DNA from: DASYXW01 sp035934405
GTDB lineage: Bacteria > Acidobacteriota > Terriglobia > UBA7540
Assembly (NCBI GenBank): GCA_035934405.1
Contig: DASYXW010000031.1
Coordinates: forward strand, 58,331 to 122,330
Reading direction: 5' to 3'
Length of the DNA: 64,000 nt
Shown here: piece after piece, positions 28,600-41,605 of the stretch
Layout of the letters: each line of letters opens with the position of its first letter
How positions within the stretch are numbered: the first letter of the stretch is position 1
Notes under the pieces: generated by a model
Seen by the model: only the letters and a program-made list of their open reading frames with translations
Database searches by the model: none
Told to the model about the DNA's origin: nothing
Translations under genes and position numbers: made by a program

Positions 28600-29010
28600 T
28601 TACGTGCCCGAATCGCTCTTCTCTTCCACAAGCTCGATGAGGACGCCCGCCGTGCTCGAGGGATGGAGAAACGCGATCCGCTCCTTGCCCGCTCCGGCTC
28701 GCGGCTCACGATCGATCAGCCGGACTCCCGACGCCGACAGTTTATCCAGCATGGCAGGGAGGTCCGCGACACTGAGCGTCAGGTGATGGATTCCCTGGCC
28801 ACCCTTGCCGATGAAGCGCGCCACGGGCGATTCCGGCGCCGTAGCTTCCAGCAGTTCGATGCGGCTCTCGCCCACCGTGAACATGGCCACCCGCACCTTC
28901 TGATCCTCCACCACCTCTTCGGAATCCGGGCCGCGGCCGAGCAGAAGCGTGAAGATCGGGATCGCGTCCTTGAGAGAACCCACGGCGATTCCGAGATGAT
29001 GAATCTTCAC
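28600..29010 (-). CDS. mce: Methylmalonyl-CoA epimerase
   Basis: A 136-residue VOC/glyoxalase-fold protein: metal-site His in IHHLGIAV near residue 5, GQGIHHLTLSV near 73 and the C-terminal Glu in VLIELVEEK. It interconverts (R)- and (S)-methylmalonyl-CoA. GTG 29010 is preceded by GGGGGA at good spacing, giving the usual family length; an extended start at 29079 would add 23 residues without family similarity. It sits directly beside the mutase-associated GTPase MeaB, supporting a propionyl-CoA/methylmalonyl-CoA pathway; the mutase itself is not in the window. Confidence 0.9.
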   Translation of the reverse strand: MKIHHLGIAVGSLKDAIPIFTLLLGRGPDSEEVVEDQKVRVAMFTVGESRIELLEATAPESPVARFIGKGGQGIHHLTLSVADLPAMLDKLSASGVRLIDREPRAGAGKERIAFLHPSSTAGVLIELVEEKSDSGT

Positions 29011-29083
29011 GAGATTCCCCCTTGCCGGCGGAGGTTCGGCCAAGCGCCGCAGCGCGCCGTTCGTTCCAGTCGGGCTCATCCGG

Positions 29084-30049
29084 CTAATCGCGGCCGACGA
29101 GCATGGATTCTGCTACCAATTCCTCCACCACCGAATGCGGATCGCGGCGGCGGCCGATCACGTCCTCAACGTAACGGTCAATCTCACCTTGCTGCAATCG
29201 CTCTTCGACCGCCCGCTCGAACAAAGTCTGCCGCAGCATCCCCAGCAGACGCGCCCGCCACTTGCTGCGCTCGCGGCTGCGCTTGAGCTCCGTGCGTTCG
29301 CCAAAGGCCTGAAACTGGTCGAGGGCGTGGCGCAGCTCTCCAATGCCCTCGCCGGCGGTGGCCACAGTTTTCAATACCGGCGGCCGCCAAGCGTCCGGGC
29401 GTGGAGTGATGTTGAGCATGGCCGTGACCTCCTGCTCCACACGCGCGGCGCCCGGATGATCCGCTTTGTTGATGACGAAAATGTCGGCGATTTCCATCAC
29501 ACCGGCCTTGAACGTCTGAATGTCATCCCCCATGCCGGGCGCGAGCAGCAGAACCGTCGCATCCGCCAGGCGCGCCACCTCCACTTCATCCTGGCCCACC
29601 CCGACGGTCTCGACCAGCACCACTTCGCAGCCCGCGGCTTCGAGCACGGTCACCACGTCGTGCGCGGCGGGGGCGAGGCCGCCCAAATGGCCGCGCGTCG
29701 CCATGCTGCGAATATACACTCCATCGTCCGTGGCCAGGCTCTGCATGCGGACACGGTCGCCCAGGATGGCGCCGCCGGAAAACGGGCTGCTGGGGTCAAC
29801 GGCGATAATCCCCACGCGTTTGCCGCCTCGCCGGTATTCCACCGCCAGTCTTTCGACCAGCGTGCTCTTCCCTGCCCCGGGCGATCCCGTTACGCCGATC
29901 AGTTGCGACCGGCTGGCGCCCGCGAACAGGCTCTTCAACAACTTCACACCGGCGGGGTCGCCGTTTTCAATCGCTGAAATGGCCCGAGCCACTGCCCGCC
30001 GGTCGCCGGAACGGACGCGCCCCGCCCACTCTGAGAGTGAATCCGGCAT
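29084..30049 (-). CDS. meaB: Methylmalonyl-CoA mutase-associated GTPase MeaB (ArgK family)
   Basis: A 321-residue G3E P-loop GTPase with Walker A GVTGSPGAGKSTL near residue 52, GIIAVDPSSPFSGGAILGDRVRM, the MeaB-typical SMATRGHLGGL, ETVGVGQDE and NKAD. It gates cofactor B12 loading and protects methylmalonyl-CoA mutase. It lies between the acyl-CoA dehydrogenase and the epimerase genes, and the three are likely cotranscribed for breakdown of branched-chain or odd-chain acyl-CoA. Confidence 0.93.
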   Translation of the reverse strand: MPDSLSEWAGRVRSGDRRAVARAISAIENGDPAGVKLLKSLFAGASRSQLIGVTGSPGAGKSTLVERLAVEYRRGGKRVGIIAVDPSSPFSGGAILGDRVRMQSLATDDGVYIRSMATRGHLGGLAPAAHDVVTVLEAAGCEVVLVETVGVGQDEVEVARLADATVLLLAPGMGDDIQTFKAGVMEIADIFVINKADHPGAARVEQEVTAMLNITPRPDAWRPPVLKTVATAGEGIGELRHALDQFQAFGERTELKRSRERSKWRARLLGMLRQTLFERAVEERLQQGEIDRYVEDVIGRRRDPHSVVEELVAESMLVGRD

Positions 30050-30086
30050 ACCCTATGCGGCCTTTTCGGGGCCTTTCGCGGCCGCC

Positions 30087-31235
30087 TCAGACACCTGACT
30101 TCAGCAACTCGCGGGCAATCACCATGCGCTGGATTTCGCTCGTGCCCTCGCCGATGGTGCACAGCTTGACGTCGCGATAGTACTTCTCCGCCGGGTAGTC
30201 CTTGATGAAGCCGTAGCCACCGTGCACTTGAACGGCTTCGTTGGCCACGCGGACGGCGACCTCGCCGGCAAAGAGTTTTGCCATCGAACCCTCGCGCGTC
30301 ACCCGGCAGCCGCGGTCGGCGAGTCGCGCCGCGCGCAGCGTGAGCAAACGGGCGGCGTCGATCTCGGTGGCCATGTCCGCCAGCTTGAACTGAATCGCCT
30401 GAAACTCGGAGATGGGCTTGCCGAATTGCCGCCGCTGCTGCGAGTAGCTGAGCGCGGCTTCAAAAGCGCCCTGGGCCATGCCCAACGCCAGCGCCGCGAT
30501 CGAAATCCGTCCCTTGTCGAGGACCCGAAGACTATCCACAAAGCCCTCGCCCGGCTTGCCGAGGCAATTGTCCGTCGGCACACGGCAGTCTTCGAAGATC
30601 ACTTCAGTGGTGTCGCTGGCGCGCAATCCAAGCTTGTTTTCTTTCTTGCCCGGCCGGAATCCCGGCGTGCCTTTTTCAATGATGAAGGCGGAAATGCCGT
30701 GCTTGTGACCGGTCCTGTCGGTCACGGCCATGGCGACGCAAACATCGGCATAGGTGCCGTTGGTGGTGAATGTCTTCGAACCGTTTAAGACCCATGTGTC
30801 GCCCTCGAGGCGGGCTGTGGTGCGCGTGCCGCCGGCGTCGCTGCCGGCCTGCGGCTCGGTCAGGCTCCAACAACCGAGTTTCTCGCCACGCGCCAGCGGC
30901 ACGAGGTAGCGCCGCTTTTGCTCATCGGTGCCAGCGAGAAAAATGTGGCCGGCGCAAAGCGAGTTATGCGCCGCCACGATGATGCCGACCGAACCATCCA
31001 CACGCGACAACTCTTCGATGATGAGCGCGTATTCGACGTACCCCAGTCCGGCGCCACCGTATTCAGCCGGGAAGGCGACGCCCATCAGCCCCAGAGCGGC
31101 GAGCTGGGGCAGGATCTCGCGCGGGAAATGCTGAGCCTCATCCCACTCGGAGACGTGCGGGCGAATTTCCTTCTCCGCAAATTCGCGCACCGAGCGCTGG
31201 ATCTCCTTCTGGTCCTCGGTCAGGTCAAAATCCAA
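30087..31235 (-). CDS. Acyl-CoA dehydrogenase
   Basis: A 382-residue FAD-dependent acyl-CoA dehydrogenase of the short/medium-chain group. Conserved blocks are GCWSLTEPQAGSDAGG near residue 120, GLRASDTTEV, QFGKPISEFQAIQFKLADM and the C-terminal QVHGGYGFIKDYPAEKYYRD followed by IGEGTSEIQR, whose Glu is the catalytic base. The start TTG 31235 has GGGGGA just upstream and fits the usual family length; an upstream ATG-like start at 31277 would add 14 residues. The short- or branched-chain substrate is not determined. It begins the run with meaB and mce. Confidence 0.9.
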   Translation of the reverse strand: MDFDLTEDQKEIQRSVREFAEKEIRPHVSEWDEAQHFPREILPQLAALGLMGVAFPAEYGGAGLGYVEYALIIEELSRVDGSVGIIVAAHNSLCAGHIFLAGTDEQKRRYLVPLARGEKLGCWSLTEPQAGSDAGGTRTTARLEGDTWVLNGSKTFTTNGTYADVCVAMAVTDRTGHKHGISAFIIEKGTPGFRPGKKENKLGLRASDTTEVIFEDCRVPTDNCLGKPGEGFVDSLRVLDKGRISIAALALGMAQGAFEAALSYSQQRRQFGKPISEFQAIQFKLADMATEIDAARLLTLRAARLADRGCRVTREGSMAKLFAGEVAVRVANEAVQVHGGYGFIKDYPAEKYYRDVKLCTIGEGTSEIQRMVIARELLKSGV

Positions 31236-31383
31236 GCATCCCCCGTATTCACCAGCGTCAACGGCGGCTCGCAGCACGGAAGGCCGTCGTTTCAGACCAA
31301 AAACTATAGCACAGGTGATGCCCTTTGCCCGCTGCCTCGGGCCGAGCGTGCTGTCGTGCGAGCTGTGCTAACATCGGCTGGTG

Positions 31384-32130
31384 ATGAGCGCATCGAAGCC
31401 ACGCGCGTGCGTCGGGGCCCTGGCGAGCTTGCTGGCGGTGGGCAGTATCTGCGGCGCCGCGCGTCAGATCCGCGAGGACGGCGCGAGCGCGCAGATCACG
31501 ATTCAGGCGGGCCGCGAGGCGTGCCAGGTGGAACTCGACGCGGCGCCGGTGGGCAACACCGATGCGAAGGGACGGCTTGTCCTGCGGGACATCGAGCCTA
31601 TCGACCACTACATCCACGTGCGCTGCCCGGGCGCCAAGGAACGGGCCTACTGGGTCGAGCCCCGCGCCGGCCAAAGCATCACGGTGCGGGCTAAGGCGGC
31701 GAACGATGGCCCGGCGCTTTCGCCCCTGGAGGCCGCCGAGGCCAAGAGCAAACTGCGCCGCCTCGTCCAGCAGGCGGTGCAGAAGCGCGCCGCCGGTCAA
31801 TTCGACGAAGCCATCCGGGACCTTCACGAAGCCGCGAAGATGGACGCTGAAAACTCGGACCTGCATCGCGAGCTGGGCATCACGTTCCTGCTCGAAAGGG
31901 ATTGGAAGCGCGCGCGCGTGGAAATGCTGGAAGCCCTCAAGCACGATCCGACCGACGCCGACGCCCACAACGGACTGGGTTACGCCCTCGACAAAATGGG
32001 CGACACGCCAGCGGCCCTCGACGAGTTTCGGAAGGCCACTCACCTCGACCCGGACGACTCTTCCTACCGGCAACACTACCTCGAAGCACTCGCCAAGCTC
32101 ACGGCAGAACAGGGCGCCAAGAGAAAATGA
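31384..32130 (+). CDS. TPR-repeat protein, exported
   Basis: A 248-residue protein, not recognised as a named family. Residues 1-25 look like a signal peptide. Residues 28-105 form a beta-rich region resembling a small carbohydrate-binding or carboxypeptidase-like fold; from about 118 three TPR-like units follow, including GQFDEAIRDLHEAAKMDAENSDLHRELG and DADAHNGLGYALDKMGDTPAALDEF. TPR units imply protein-protein contact. GTG 31381 just before the ATG is an alternative start. Its stop lies one base from the stop of the convergent threonine aldolase gene. Confidence 0.75.
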   Translation: MSASKPRACVGALASLLAVGSICGAARQIREDGASAQITIQAGREACQVELDAAPVGNTDAKGRLVLRDIEPIDHYIHVRCPGAKERAYWVEPRAGQSITVRAKAANDGPALSPLEAAEAKSKLRRLVQQAVQKRAAGQFDEAIRDLHEAAKMDAENSDLHRELGITFLLERDWKRARVEMLEALKHDPTDADAHNGLGYALDKMGDTPAALDEFRKATHLDPDDSSYRQHYLEALAKLTAEQGAKRK

Positions 32131-32131
32131 C

Positions 32132-33199
<1,068 letters not shown>

Positions 33200-33730
33200 G
33201 TTCTCTTTCCGATTTCCGGGCTGAGCTGCTCGCCACGCCCTAACACGACCGGCGGAAAAGCCTCCCGAACTCTGACCCCCTGTGATCTGTTATTCCATGT
33301 GATTCTGCAATAGAGAGCTTTGGTCTTGGGAGATATACACCCCGATTCGATTGATTCGCAAGCAGATTCCGGCTTCCTGCGACGGTTTTTCGGGCTTGAG
33401 ATGCAAACCGCCACCCCACTGATTCCAAAGTACATTCCGGCTTGGTGGTCATGGGCTTCCCGCTGCGACTCCCGGCTGCCTGCCGCCTCACCGACTGCCT
33501 TCTCGATGAGGGCTGAAGAGGGCCACGGCGACAACGGAGAGCCGCCGAGTTTTCTCGATATCAGCCGTCGTCGCATACCACGTTTCCTGGCGGGATCGGT
33601 CGCGCGCCGCAGAGTCCCGTTCACACTATAAAGATGAACATTAGGCTATCACTAAACATAGGACTTGTCAAGTGAAATAACAGCCCCTTGACGGAAGCCG
33701 GCCACGCGTTCGAACCTCCCGACAGTGCGT
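33200..33730. other. Intergenic region between ltaE and hemW
   Basis: About 530 bases without a supported gene. A plus-strand open frame at 33320-33631 has no recognisable similarity and no ribosome site. The region contains one copy of the dispersed motif at 33419-33444 (see findings). The AT-rich part around 33630-33680 could hold the ltaE promoter. Confidence 0.6.
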
Positions 33731-34987
33731 TCAGATCAGAAACTGTTCAAACACCTCGTTCGAAACCAGGTATGCCTGCTCGGGCAGCCTGAGCCGCTGG
33801 TCGCGCCTTTCCAGGAGCCCGTCGTCTTGGAGTGCTGAGATCCGGTGCGCCCAGGGAGCGAGTCGTGCGGCGCCCCAGCGGGTTCGCGCCCATTCGAGGT
33901 CCACGCCCTGGCACTGACGCAAGCCCAGGAAGAAGAACTCCTCAATCTGCTCCTGGGAGGAAAGCGACCGCGACTCTGCGATCGGTGATTCGCCCTGAGC
34001 GAGCCTCGCCTGGTAGGTCTCCGGGGCGATTTCATTCGACCAGCGGCGGAGGCCGTCAGAGGAGTGCGCTCCGGCGCCGAGACCGATGTACGGCTGCAAC
34101 CGCCAGTACTTCCGGTTGTGCCGCGACTCGAAACCCGCGCGCGCAAAGTTGGAGATTTCGTATTGCTCGTATCCCGCCGTGCGGAGGAACTCGCGCGCAG
34201 TTTCATAAGCGTCGGCCATGAAGTCATCATCCGGGACGATATCGGCGTGGTAGCGATCGCCGTGGCGCAGGACTTCGTTGCCGAGACGGCTCTTCTCGTC
34301 AACCTCGAACAGATAGACGGAAATGTGCTCGGGCGAAAGGCTCGCGACCTGCTTTAGGGTTTCGAGCCAGGAGGCCTCAGTCTGATGAGGGAGGCCGGCG
34401 ATGAGGTCGAGACCGATGTTGAAGTACCCGGCTCGCCGGGCCCGCAACACCTGCTCGACCGTATCGGCGGCAGAATGCAGGCGTCCGACCGCGGCCAGTT
34501 CTCGGTCGCTGAACGACTGGGCTCCGACACTCAGCCGATTGACGCCGAGCGACCGCAGGCTATCGAGCAGCGCATCGTCCGCCGAGCCAGGCGTGAGTTC
34601 CAGCGTGAACTCCAGTTCGCTCGCCAGTCCGAACCGGCGGGCTATGGCCCGCGCTATTCCGCCCAGCCGCTCGGCTCCGAGAAGCGAAGGCGTGCCGCCG
34701 CCGAAGTAGATGGTATCGACGGGAAGGCGCAGGAGTTCGGCGTCAATGCCGGCGGAGCAATACAAAGCCGGCAGGCGCTCGATCTCGCTCTCCACAGCGC
34801 TGCAGTACGCGTGAAAGACGCGTTGCGGCGCGACCTGCGAGCTGAAGTTGCAGAAGGTACACTTCGAGGCACAGAAGGGGACCTGGGCGTATATTCCCAA
34901 GGTTTTCGTGGGCGGCGTACAAATTATGAATGGTGAATTATGAATTGTGAATGCCTCCTGCCTCAAGCTGTGCGTAGGAATCAACAC
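33731..34987 (-). CDS. hemW: HemW family radical SAM protein (heme chaperone-like)
   Basis: A 418-residue HemN/HemW-family protein with the AdoMet motif CASKCTFC (Cys39, 43, 46) and YFGGGTPSLL, GAQSFSDREL and GLPHQTEASW blocks. HemW binds heme and aids insertion into proteins; despite older annotations it is not a coproporphyrinogen oxidase. The N-terminus is unusual: the GTG start at 34987 leads into FTIHNSPFII, encoded by a heptamer array (34921-34954), so the natural start may lie after the array. An AGGAGG lies within that 5' segment. It is preceded by yjbQ. Confidence 0.88.
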   Translation of the reverse strand: MLIPTHSLRQEAFTIHNSPFIICTPPTKTLGIYAQVPFCASKCTFCNFSSQVAPQRVFHAYCSAVESEIERLPALYCSAGIDAELLRLPVDTIYFGGGTPSLLGAERLGGIARAIARRFGLASELEFTLELTPGSADDALLDSLRSLGVNRLSVGAQSFSDRELAAVGRLHSAADTVEQVLRARRAGYFNIGLDLIAGLPHQTEASWLETLKQVASLSPEHISVYLFEVDEKSRLGNEVLRHGDRYHADIVPDDDFMADAYETAREFLRTAGYEQYEISNFARAGFESRHNRKYWRLQPYIGLGAGAHSSDGLRRWSNEIAPETYQARLAQGESPIAESRSLSSQEQIEEFFFLGLRQCQGVDLEWARTRWGAARLAPWAHRISALQDDGLLERRDQRLRLPEQAYLVSNEVFEQFLI

Positions 34988-35022
34988 AGCAAGCCTGTTT
35001 CATTCGTAATTCATAATTCAGT
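34921..35022. repeat. Inverted pair of heptamer arrays between yjbQ and hemW
   Basis: 34921-34954 contains units AATTATG, AATGGTG, AATTATG, AATTGTG. 35001-35022 contains ATTCGTA, ATTCATA, ATTCAGT, which is complementary to the first. The loop is about 46 bases. The second array overlaps the yjbQ stop at 35018-35020; the first lies at the hemW N-terminus. In transcript orientation this puts one arm at a stop and the other at a start. Confidence 0.85.
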
Positions 35023-35464
35023 CCGGCACCACTTTGACGCGCAGTTCGCGCCGGCGCGGCCCGTCGAATTCGCAGAAAAACACCCCTTGCCAGCGGCCCA
35101 GGACAAGACGTCCGTCCTCGACGAGCAACGTCTTCGAGCAGCCAATGATGGACGCCTTGAGATGCGAATCGCAGTTGCCGTCGTTGTGGTTGTAATCCTT
35201 GTCGCGCGGGGCCAGTTGCTTCAGAAAGTTGTCGAAGTCCCGCTGCAGCGCGGGGTCGTCGTTTTCCTGCACCATGACGGCGGCGGAAGTGTGCGGCGTG
35301 AACACGTGGCATACTCCGGCGTGGACGCCCGAGTCGGCGATACACTTCCGGACGAGGCCCGTGATGTCCTTGAACTCCACTCGCGCCTGCGTTTCGATTT
35401 GAATAGCTTCTGAGTGCGCGCGCGGCTTCTGGATGGCCACGGCCTTCCCCACTTCCAGCCCCAT
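35018..35464 (-). CDS. yjbQ: YjbQ/UPF0047 family protein
   Basis: A 148-residue protein of the UPF0047/YjbQ family, recognised from FTPHTSAAVMVQENDDP near residue 55 and GRWQGVFFCEFDGPR near the C-terminus, with the conserved HLKASIIG stretch between. Some members rescue thiamine-phosphate synthase-deficient strains, but the natural reaction is unclear. The stop codon lies in a heptamer array (35001-35022). It may be the gene upstream of hemW in the same transcript. Confidence 0.9.
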   Translation of the reverse strand: MGLEVGKAVAIQKPRAHSEAIQIETQARVEFKDITGLVRKCIADSGVHAGVCHVFTPHTSAAVMVQENDDPALQRDFDNFLKQLAPRDKDYNHNDGNCDSHLKASIIGCSKTLLVEDGRLVLGRWQGVFFCEFDGPRRRELRVKVVPD

Positions 35465-35524
35465 AGTTGTGTCCTCGCTCCTAAACCTACACCCAGAATA
35501 GGCTGCCTACAATAGGCGTTGCCA

Positions 35525-35541
35525 GCCGGCAAGATGCCGGC
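35525..35541. repeat. Short palindrome downstream of bshC
   Basis: GCCGGC at 35525-35530 pairs with GCCGGC at 35536-35541 around a 5-base loop; this resembles a common palindromic repeat unit. No T-run follows, so it is not a clear terminator. Confidence 0.5.
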
Positions 35542-35554
35542 GCTACGGCATCGC

Positions 35555-37201
35555 TCAATAACTCAGCACCCGCTGGTCCGAACAACCGATCTGGATTTCC
35601 GCCAGCAGGCGTTCCAGCAGCGTGTAACCGGCGCGTCCGAGAAAGTACACACCGCTCACCTGGCGCTCCTGCAAATCCTTCCGCGGGGTCAGGAAGTTCG
35701 ACAACGCCTCGGCATGACGCCGCAGCACGTCCGAGCGCTGGAGCGCGGCGTGAGTGACCTTGCCCCGCAGGCGCTCCATCTGATACCTCACCTTCTCGTC
35801 CGTGTGGCGGAGCAAGTCGACGAGCGTGGGGTCAATCACTTCAATATCATGGCGCAACCGTTCGAGAAGTGTTCCCAGATCCTGCTCGCTCTGGTCGAGG
35901 CGCTCCGCCCAGCCCTTTGCCCGGCCCTCGGCAAAACCCGCCGCGACGATCCTGCGATTAAGGTGCTCCTCTCCCTGCCAAGCGTCTTCGAGCCTGACAC
36001 CGTATTTCTGCATGACGCGCCCGGCTCGGGCGTCAATCAGAGTAAACCCGGCGCGAGGGAAGATAACGGGCTGCGGGCGGCCGAAGGCGGGATAGAGCGC
36101 CGCCGTCTGCGCGTGGTAAGCGAGCTCGGCCGGGCCGGCGACGTAAGCGACGGTGGGCAGCAGCTTGTCCTGGACCACGGGGCGGAACAGGGCGTTGGGC
36201 GTGAAGTCGAGAGAGTGATTCGCTACGGCCGCGGTCAGCTCCCCGGCGGAAACGTCGCGCGTGCCACCTACCGAAAAACCACCGCCCTTGGATGGGCGTT
36301 GATGCAGCGCCACACGACTGCCTGCTTGCGACATGAACAGCAGTGTGGAATCGTCGCCGACGTGGACCTGGGCGTGGTAACCGTCACGAACCAATTGGTG
36401 CGACCGCTCCACCAGGCGCGCCCGCAGGTCCGCCGCCTGCTCGATGGCTTGCCGGTAGATCGGAGCGCACAACCGGTGGACCTCCTCTTGAAGCGGGTCG
36501 AGGAAGATGACACCCCACCGGCCCAAGAGCCGCGCGAGAAACCGCCCGAACGCTTCGCCCCAAGTCGCGCCCGGCCGGTACGCATCACGCAGGTCGCCGA
36601 GCAGCCGGTCGCGAGATTCGCCGGCCGGCAACGTGGATTCCAAGCGATCAAGCGCCGTCGCAGTCTCGTCCGAAAGCTTGACGTAGCCCACGGACGATTG
36701 CGGCGCCGGCCGGAGCCCCGTGTCCTTGAGCTCCACCCAGTTGTAGTGATCGTCGAGCGAGCCCGTCCGAGCTACTTCTTCGAGGTCATGATCCTCGGTC
36801 GCCAGCCAAAATACCGGTACGCAGGAAATACCCTGCTCCGTGAGATGCTGGGCCAGCTTGACGGCAGTCAGCGCCTTGTAAAGCGTAAAGGCCGGCCCGG
36901 AAAAAAGTCCAACTTGCTGACCGGTTACGACTGCCAGCGTCTCCGGCTCGGCCAGTCGTAGGATGTTCAAGAGGGTGGCCTCGCCGCAACCGAGGGCCCG
37001 GTTCTGGCGCAGCAGGATGTCGGCAAGATCGCGCCGAGCGTAAGTCACGGTTTTGATGTCACGAGCGACCCGACGGAAGCTCTCAATCTCGAACGGCGAG
37101 CCGTTGTAGAAGCGGGCGACGTGGTCAAAGTGATAGAGGTATTCGAGAAAGAGAGAGCTGGATTTCGGCACCTTGGTGTAGGGAATACACGCAGAGTCCA
37201 T
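35555..37201 (-). CDS. bshC: Putative cysteine ligase BshC (bacillithiol synthesis)
   Basis: A 548-residue protein with the BshC fold: an N-terminal FLEYLYHFDHVARFY region, VVTGQQVGLFSGPAFTLYKA near residue 90, VFWLATEDHDLEEV near 127 and the C-terminal coiled segment. BshC adds cysteine to GlcN-malate in the last step of bacillithiol synthesis; homologues occur in Firmicutes, Bacteroidetes, Deinococcus and Acidobacteria. ATG 37201 gives the usual length; a slightly upstream GTG is possible. bshA and bshB are not in the window. A MITE-like palindromic segment (37262-37352) lies directly upstream. Confidence 0.9.
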   Translation of the reverse strand: MDSACIPYTKVPKSSSLFLEYLYHFDHVARFYNGSPFEIESFRRVARDIKTVTYARRDLADILLRQNRALGCGEATLLNILRLAEPETLAVVTGQQVGLFSGPAFTLYKALTAVKLAQHLTEQGISCVPVFWLATEDHDLEEVARTGSLDDHYNWVELKDTGLRPAPQSSVGYVKLSDETATALDRLESTLPAGESRDRLLGDLRDAYRPGATWGEAFGRFLARLLGRWGVIFLDPLQEEVHRLCAPIYRQAIEQAADLRARLVERSHQLVRDGYHAQVHVGDDSTLLFMSQAGSRVALHQRPSKGGGFSVGGTRDVSAGELTAAVANHSLDFTPNALFRPVVQDKLLPTVAYVAGPAELAYHAQTAALYPAFGRPQPVIFPRAGFTLIDARAGRVMQKYGVRLEDAWQGEEHLNRRIVAAGFAEGRAKGWAERLDQSEQDLGTLLERLRHDIEVIDPTLVDLLRHTDEKVRYQMERLRGKVTHAALQRSDVLRRHAEALSNFLTPRKDLQERQVSGVYFLGRAGYTLLERLLAEIQIGCSDQRVLSY

Positions 37202-37261
37202 AGAGTGTCCATCGTACACTGCGCGGGGAAGGTCGACAACGCTGGAACGGTTTCGTGTGTG

Positions 37262-37352
37262 GCTCATTTTGGATCCCGCCCGCCGCGGCGGGCGGGAAGG
37301 GCCGCCGGGGACGGCGGCGAACAGACTCTTCGTCCGTGTGCTCGCGGGCGGA
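37262..37352. repeat. MITE-like intergenic palindromic element
   Basis: A segment bounded by TCATTTTGGATCC and, on the other side, sequence whose complement is TCATTCTGAACC. Inside is a perfect 22-base palindrome at 37275-37296 (CCCGCCCGCCG and its complement). This resembles the widespread TCATTCTGA-type interspersed repeats of many bacteria. It separates bshC from the DapA-family gene. Confidence 0.6.
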
Positions 37353-37355
37353 GGT

Positions 37356-38270
37356 TCAGAATGACACGCCGGCATGCGCCTGGCGCACGACCGCGGCTAC
37401 AGCGCGGCGCTGCCCAGGCTTCAAAGGAAGGAGCGGAGGACGCGGCGGGCCTCCGTAGTAGCCCGAGGCGTCCAGGGCAGCCTTGATGCCCGCCACTCCG
37501 TAAGGGACGCCGATTTGCTGCTGGAGCGGGGCAAGCTGGTCCTGGAGATGCCGTGCCGCCGCAATCCGGCCCTGGCGAAAAGCTTCGTAGACGCCGACAC
37601 AAAGCTCCGGGGCAAAGTCGGCCTGAGCCAGCACGCCGCCCACCGCGCCCGAGCGCAGGGAATCGAGGAAGATGGATGCTGCGCCCACCAAAACACGAAA
37701 GCCGGGGCCGACCCTCCGCAGGACCCGCCGCACGAGTGCGAGCGATCCCAGACTGTCTTTCAATCCCACGATGTTGGGATGGCGCGCGAGCGCGGCGATG
37801 GTCTCAACACCAATCTCAATGCCGGTGAACTGCGGGATGGAGTAGATGAGCAACGGGCGCCGCACACCGTCGGCCACAGCGCGATAGTGCGCCGCGAGCG
37901 CCGAGTGGTCCATGCGCGCCTTGTAGTAGTTGGGCGTGACCACCAGCAGCGCGTCGGCGCCTCGGGCAATCGCTTCCCGGCTCAGTCGCAGCGTTTCCGG
38001 CGTGCTTTCAAGCCCCGTGCCGACAATCAGCAATTCGGGTGGGCGGACGGCTTCGCGGGCGATCTCCACCAGCCGCAGGCGCTCACGCTCGCTGAGGTAA
38101 GGCGCCTCACCTGTCGAGCCGGTGATGAGGATTCCACCCAGGCCGATTCCGGTGTAGCGCTCGAGGTTCTCACGGAAGCGCTTCTCGTCAAGAGCGCCGC
38201 GACGATCGAAGGGCGTCGTGACCGGGGCGATCACGCCCTTCAGGTTGTGGAGGATTTGATTGCGAGTCAT
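37356..38270 (-). CDS. DapA/DHDPS family class I aldolase
   Basis: A 304-residue TIM-barrel aldolase: pyruvate-binding STGEA (52-56), Tyr116 in NYYKA, Tyr143 in IYSIPQFTG and Schiff-base Lys171 in GLKDS. The family includes dihydrodipicolinate synthase, N-acetylneuraminate lyase and 2-keto-acid aldolases. Because the active-site loop reads STGEAPYLS rather than the GTTGES of DapA, a keto-acid aldolase such as HOGA is also possible. The leader immediately before ATG 38270 is a heptamer array without a Shine-Dalgarno, and the upstream gene is carB. Confidence 0.82.
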   Translation of the reverse strand: MTRNQILHNLKGVIAPVTTPFDRRGALDEKRFRENLERYTGIGLGGILITGSTGEAPYLSERERLRLVEIAREAVRPPELLIVGTGLESTPETLRLSREAIARGADALLVVTPNYYKARMDHSALAAHYRAVADGVRRPLLIYSIPQFTGIEIGVETIAALARHPNIVGLKDSLGSLALVRRVLRRVGPGFRVLVGAASIFLDSLRSGAVGGVLAQADFAPELCVGVYEAFRQGRIAAARHLQDQLAPLQQQIGVPYGVAGIKAALDASGYYGGPPRPPLLPLKPGQRRAVAAVVRQAHAGVSF

Positions 38271-38337
38271 GGTCAGTTCTCAGTTGTCAGTTGTCAGTTG
38301 TCAGTTGGAGGGCCGGCGCCGGTGGAGGCGGGCGGCG

Positions 38338-41583
<3,246 letters not shown>

Positions 41584-41605
41584 GGAATCTAGTCAAAAAA
41601 GATCG

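Noticed and set aside
33320..33631. Small hypothetical gene in the ltaE-hemW gap
   Set aside because: No ribosome site, no recognisable similarity and it spans a dispersed repeat.
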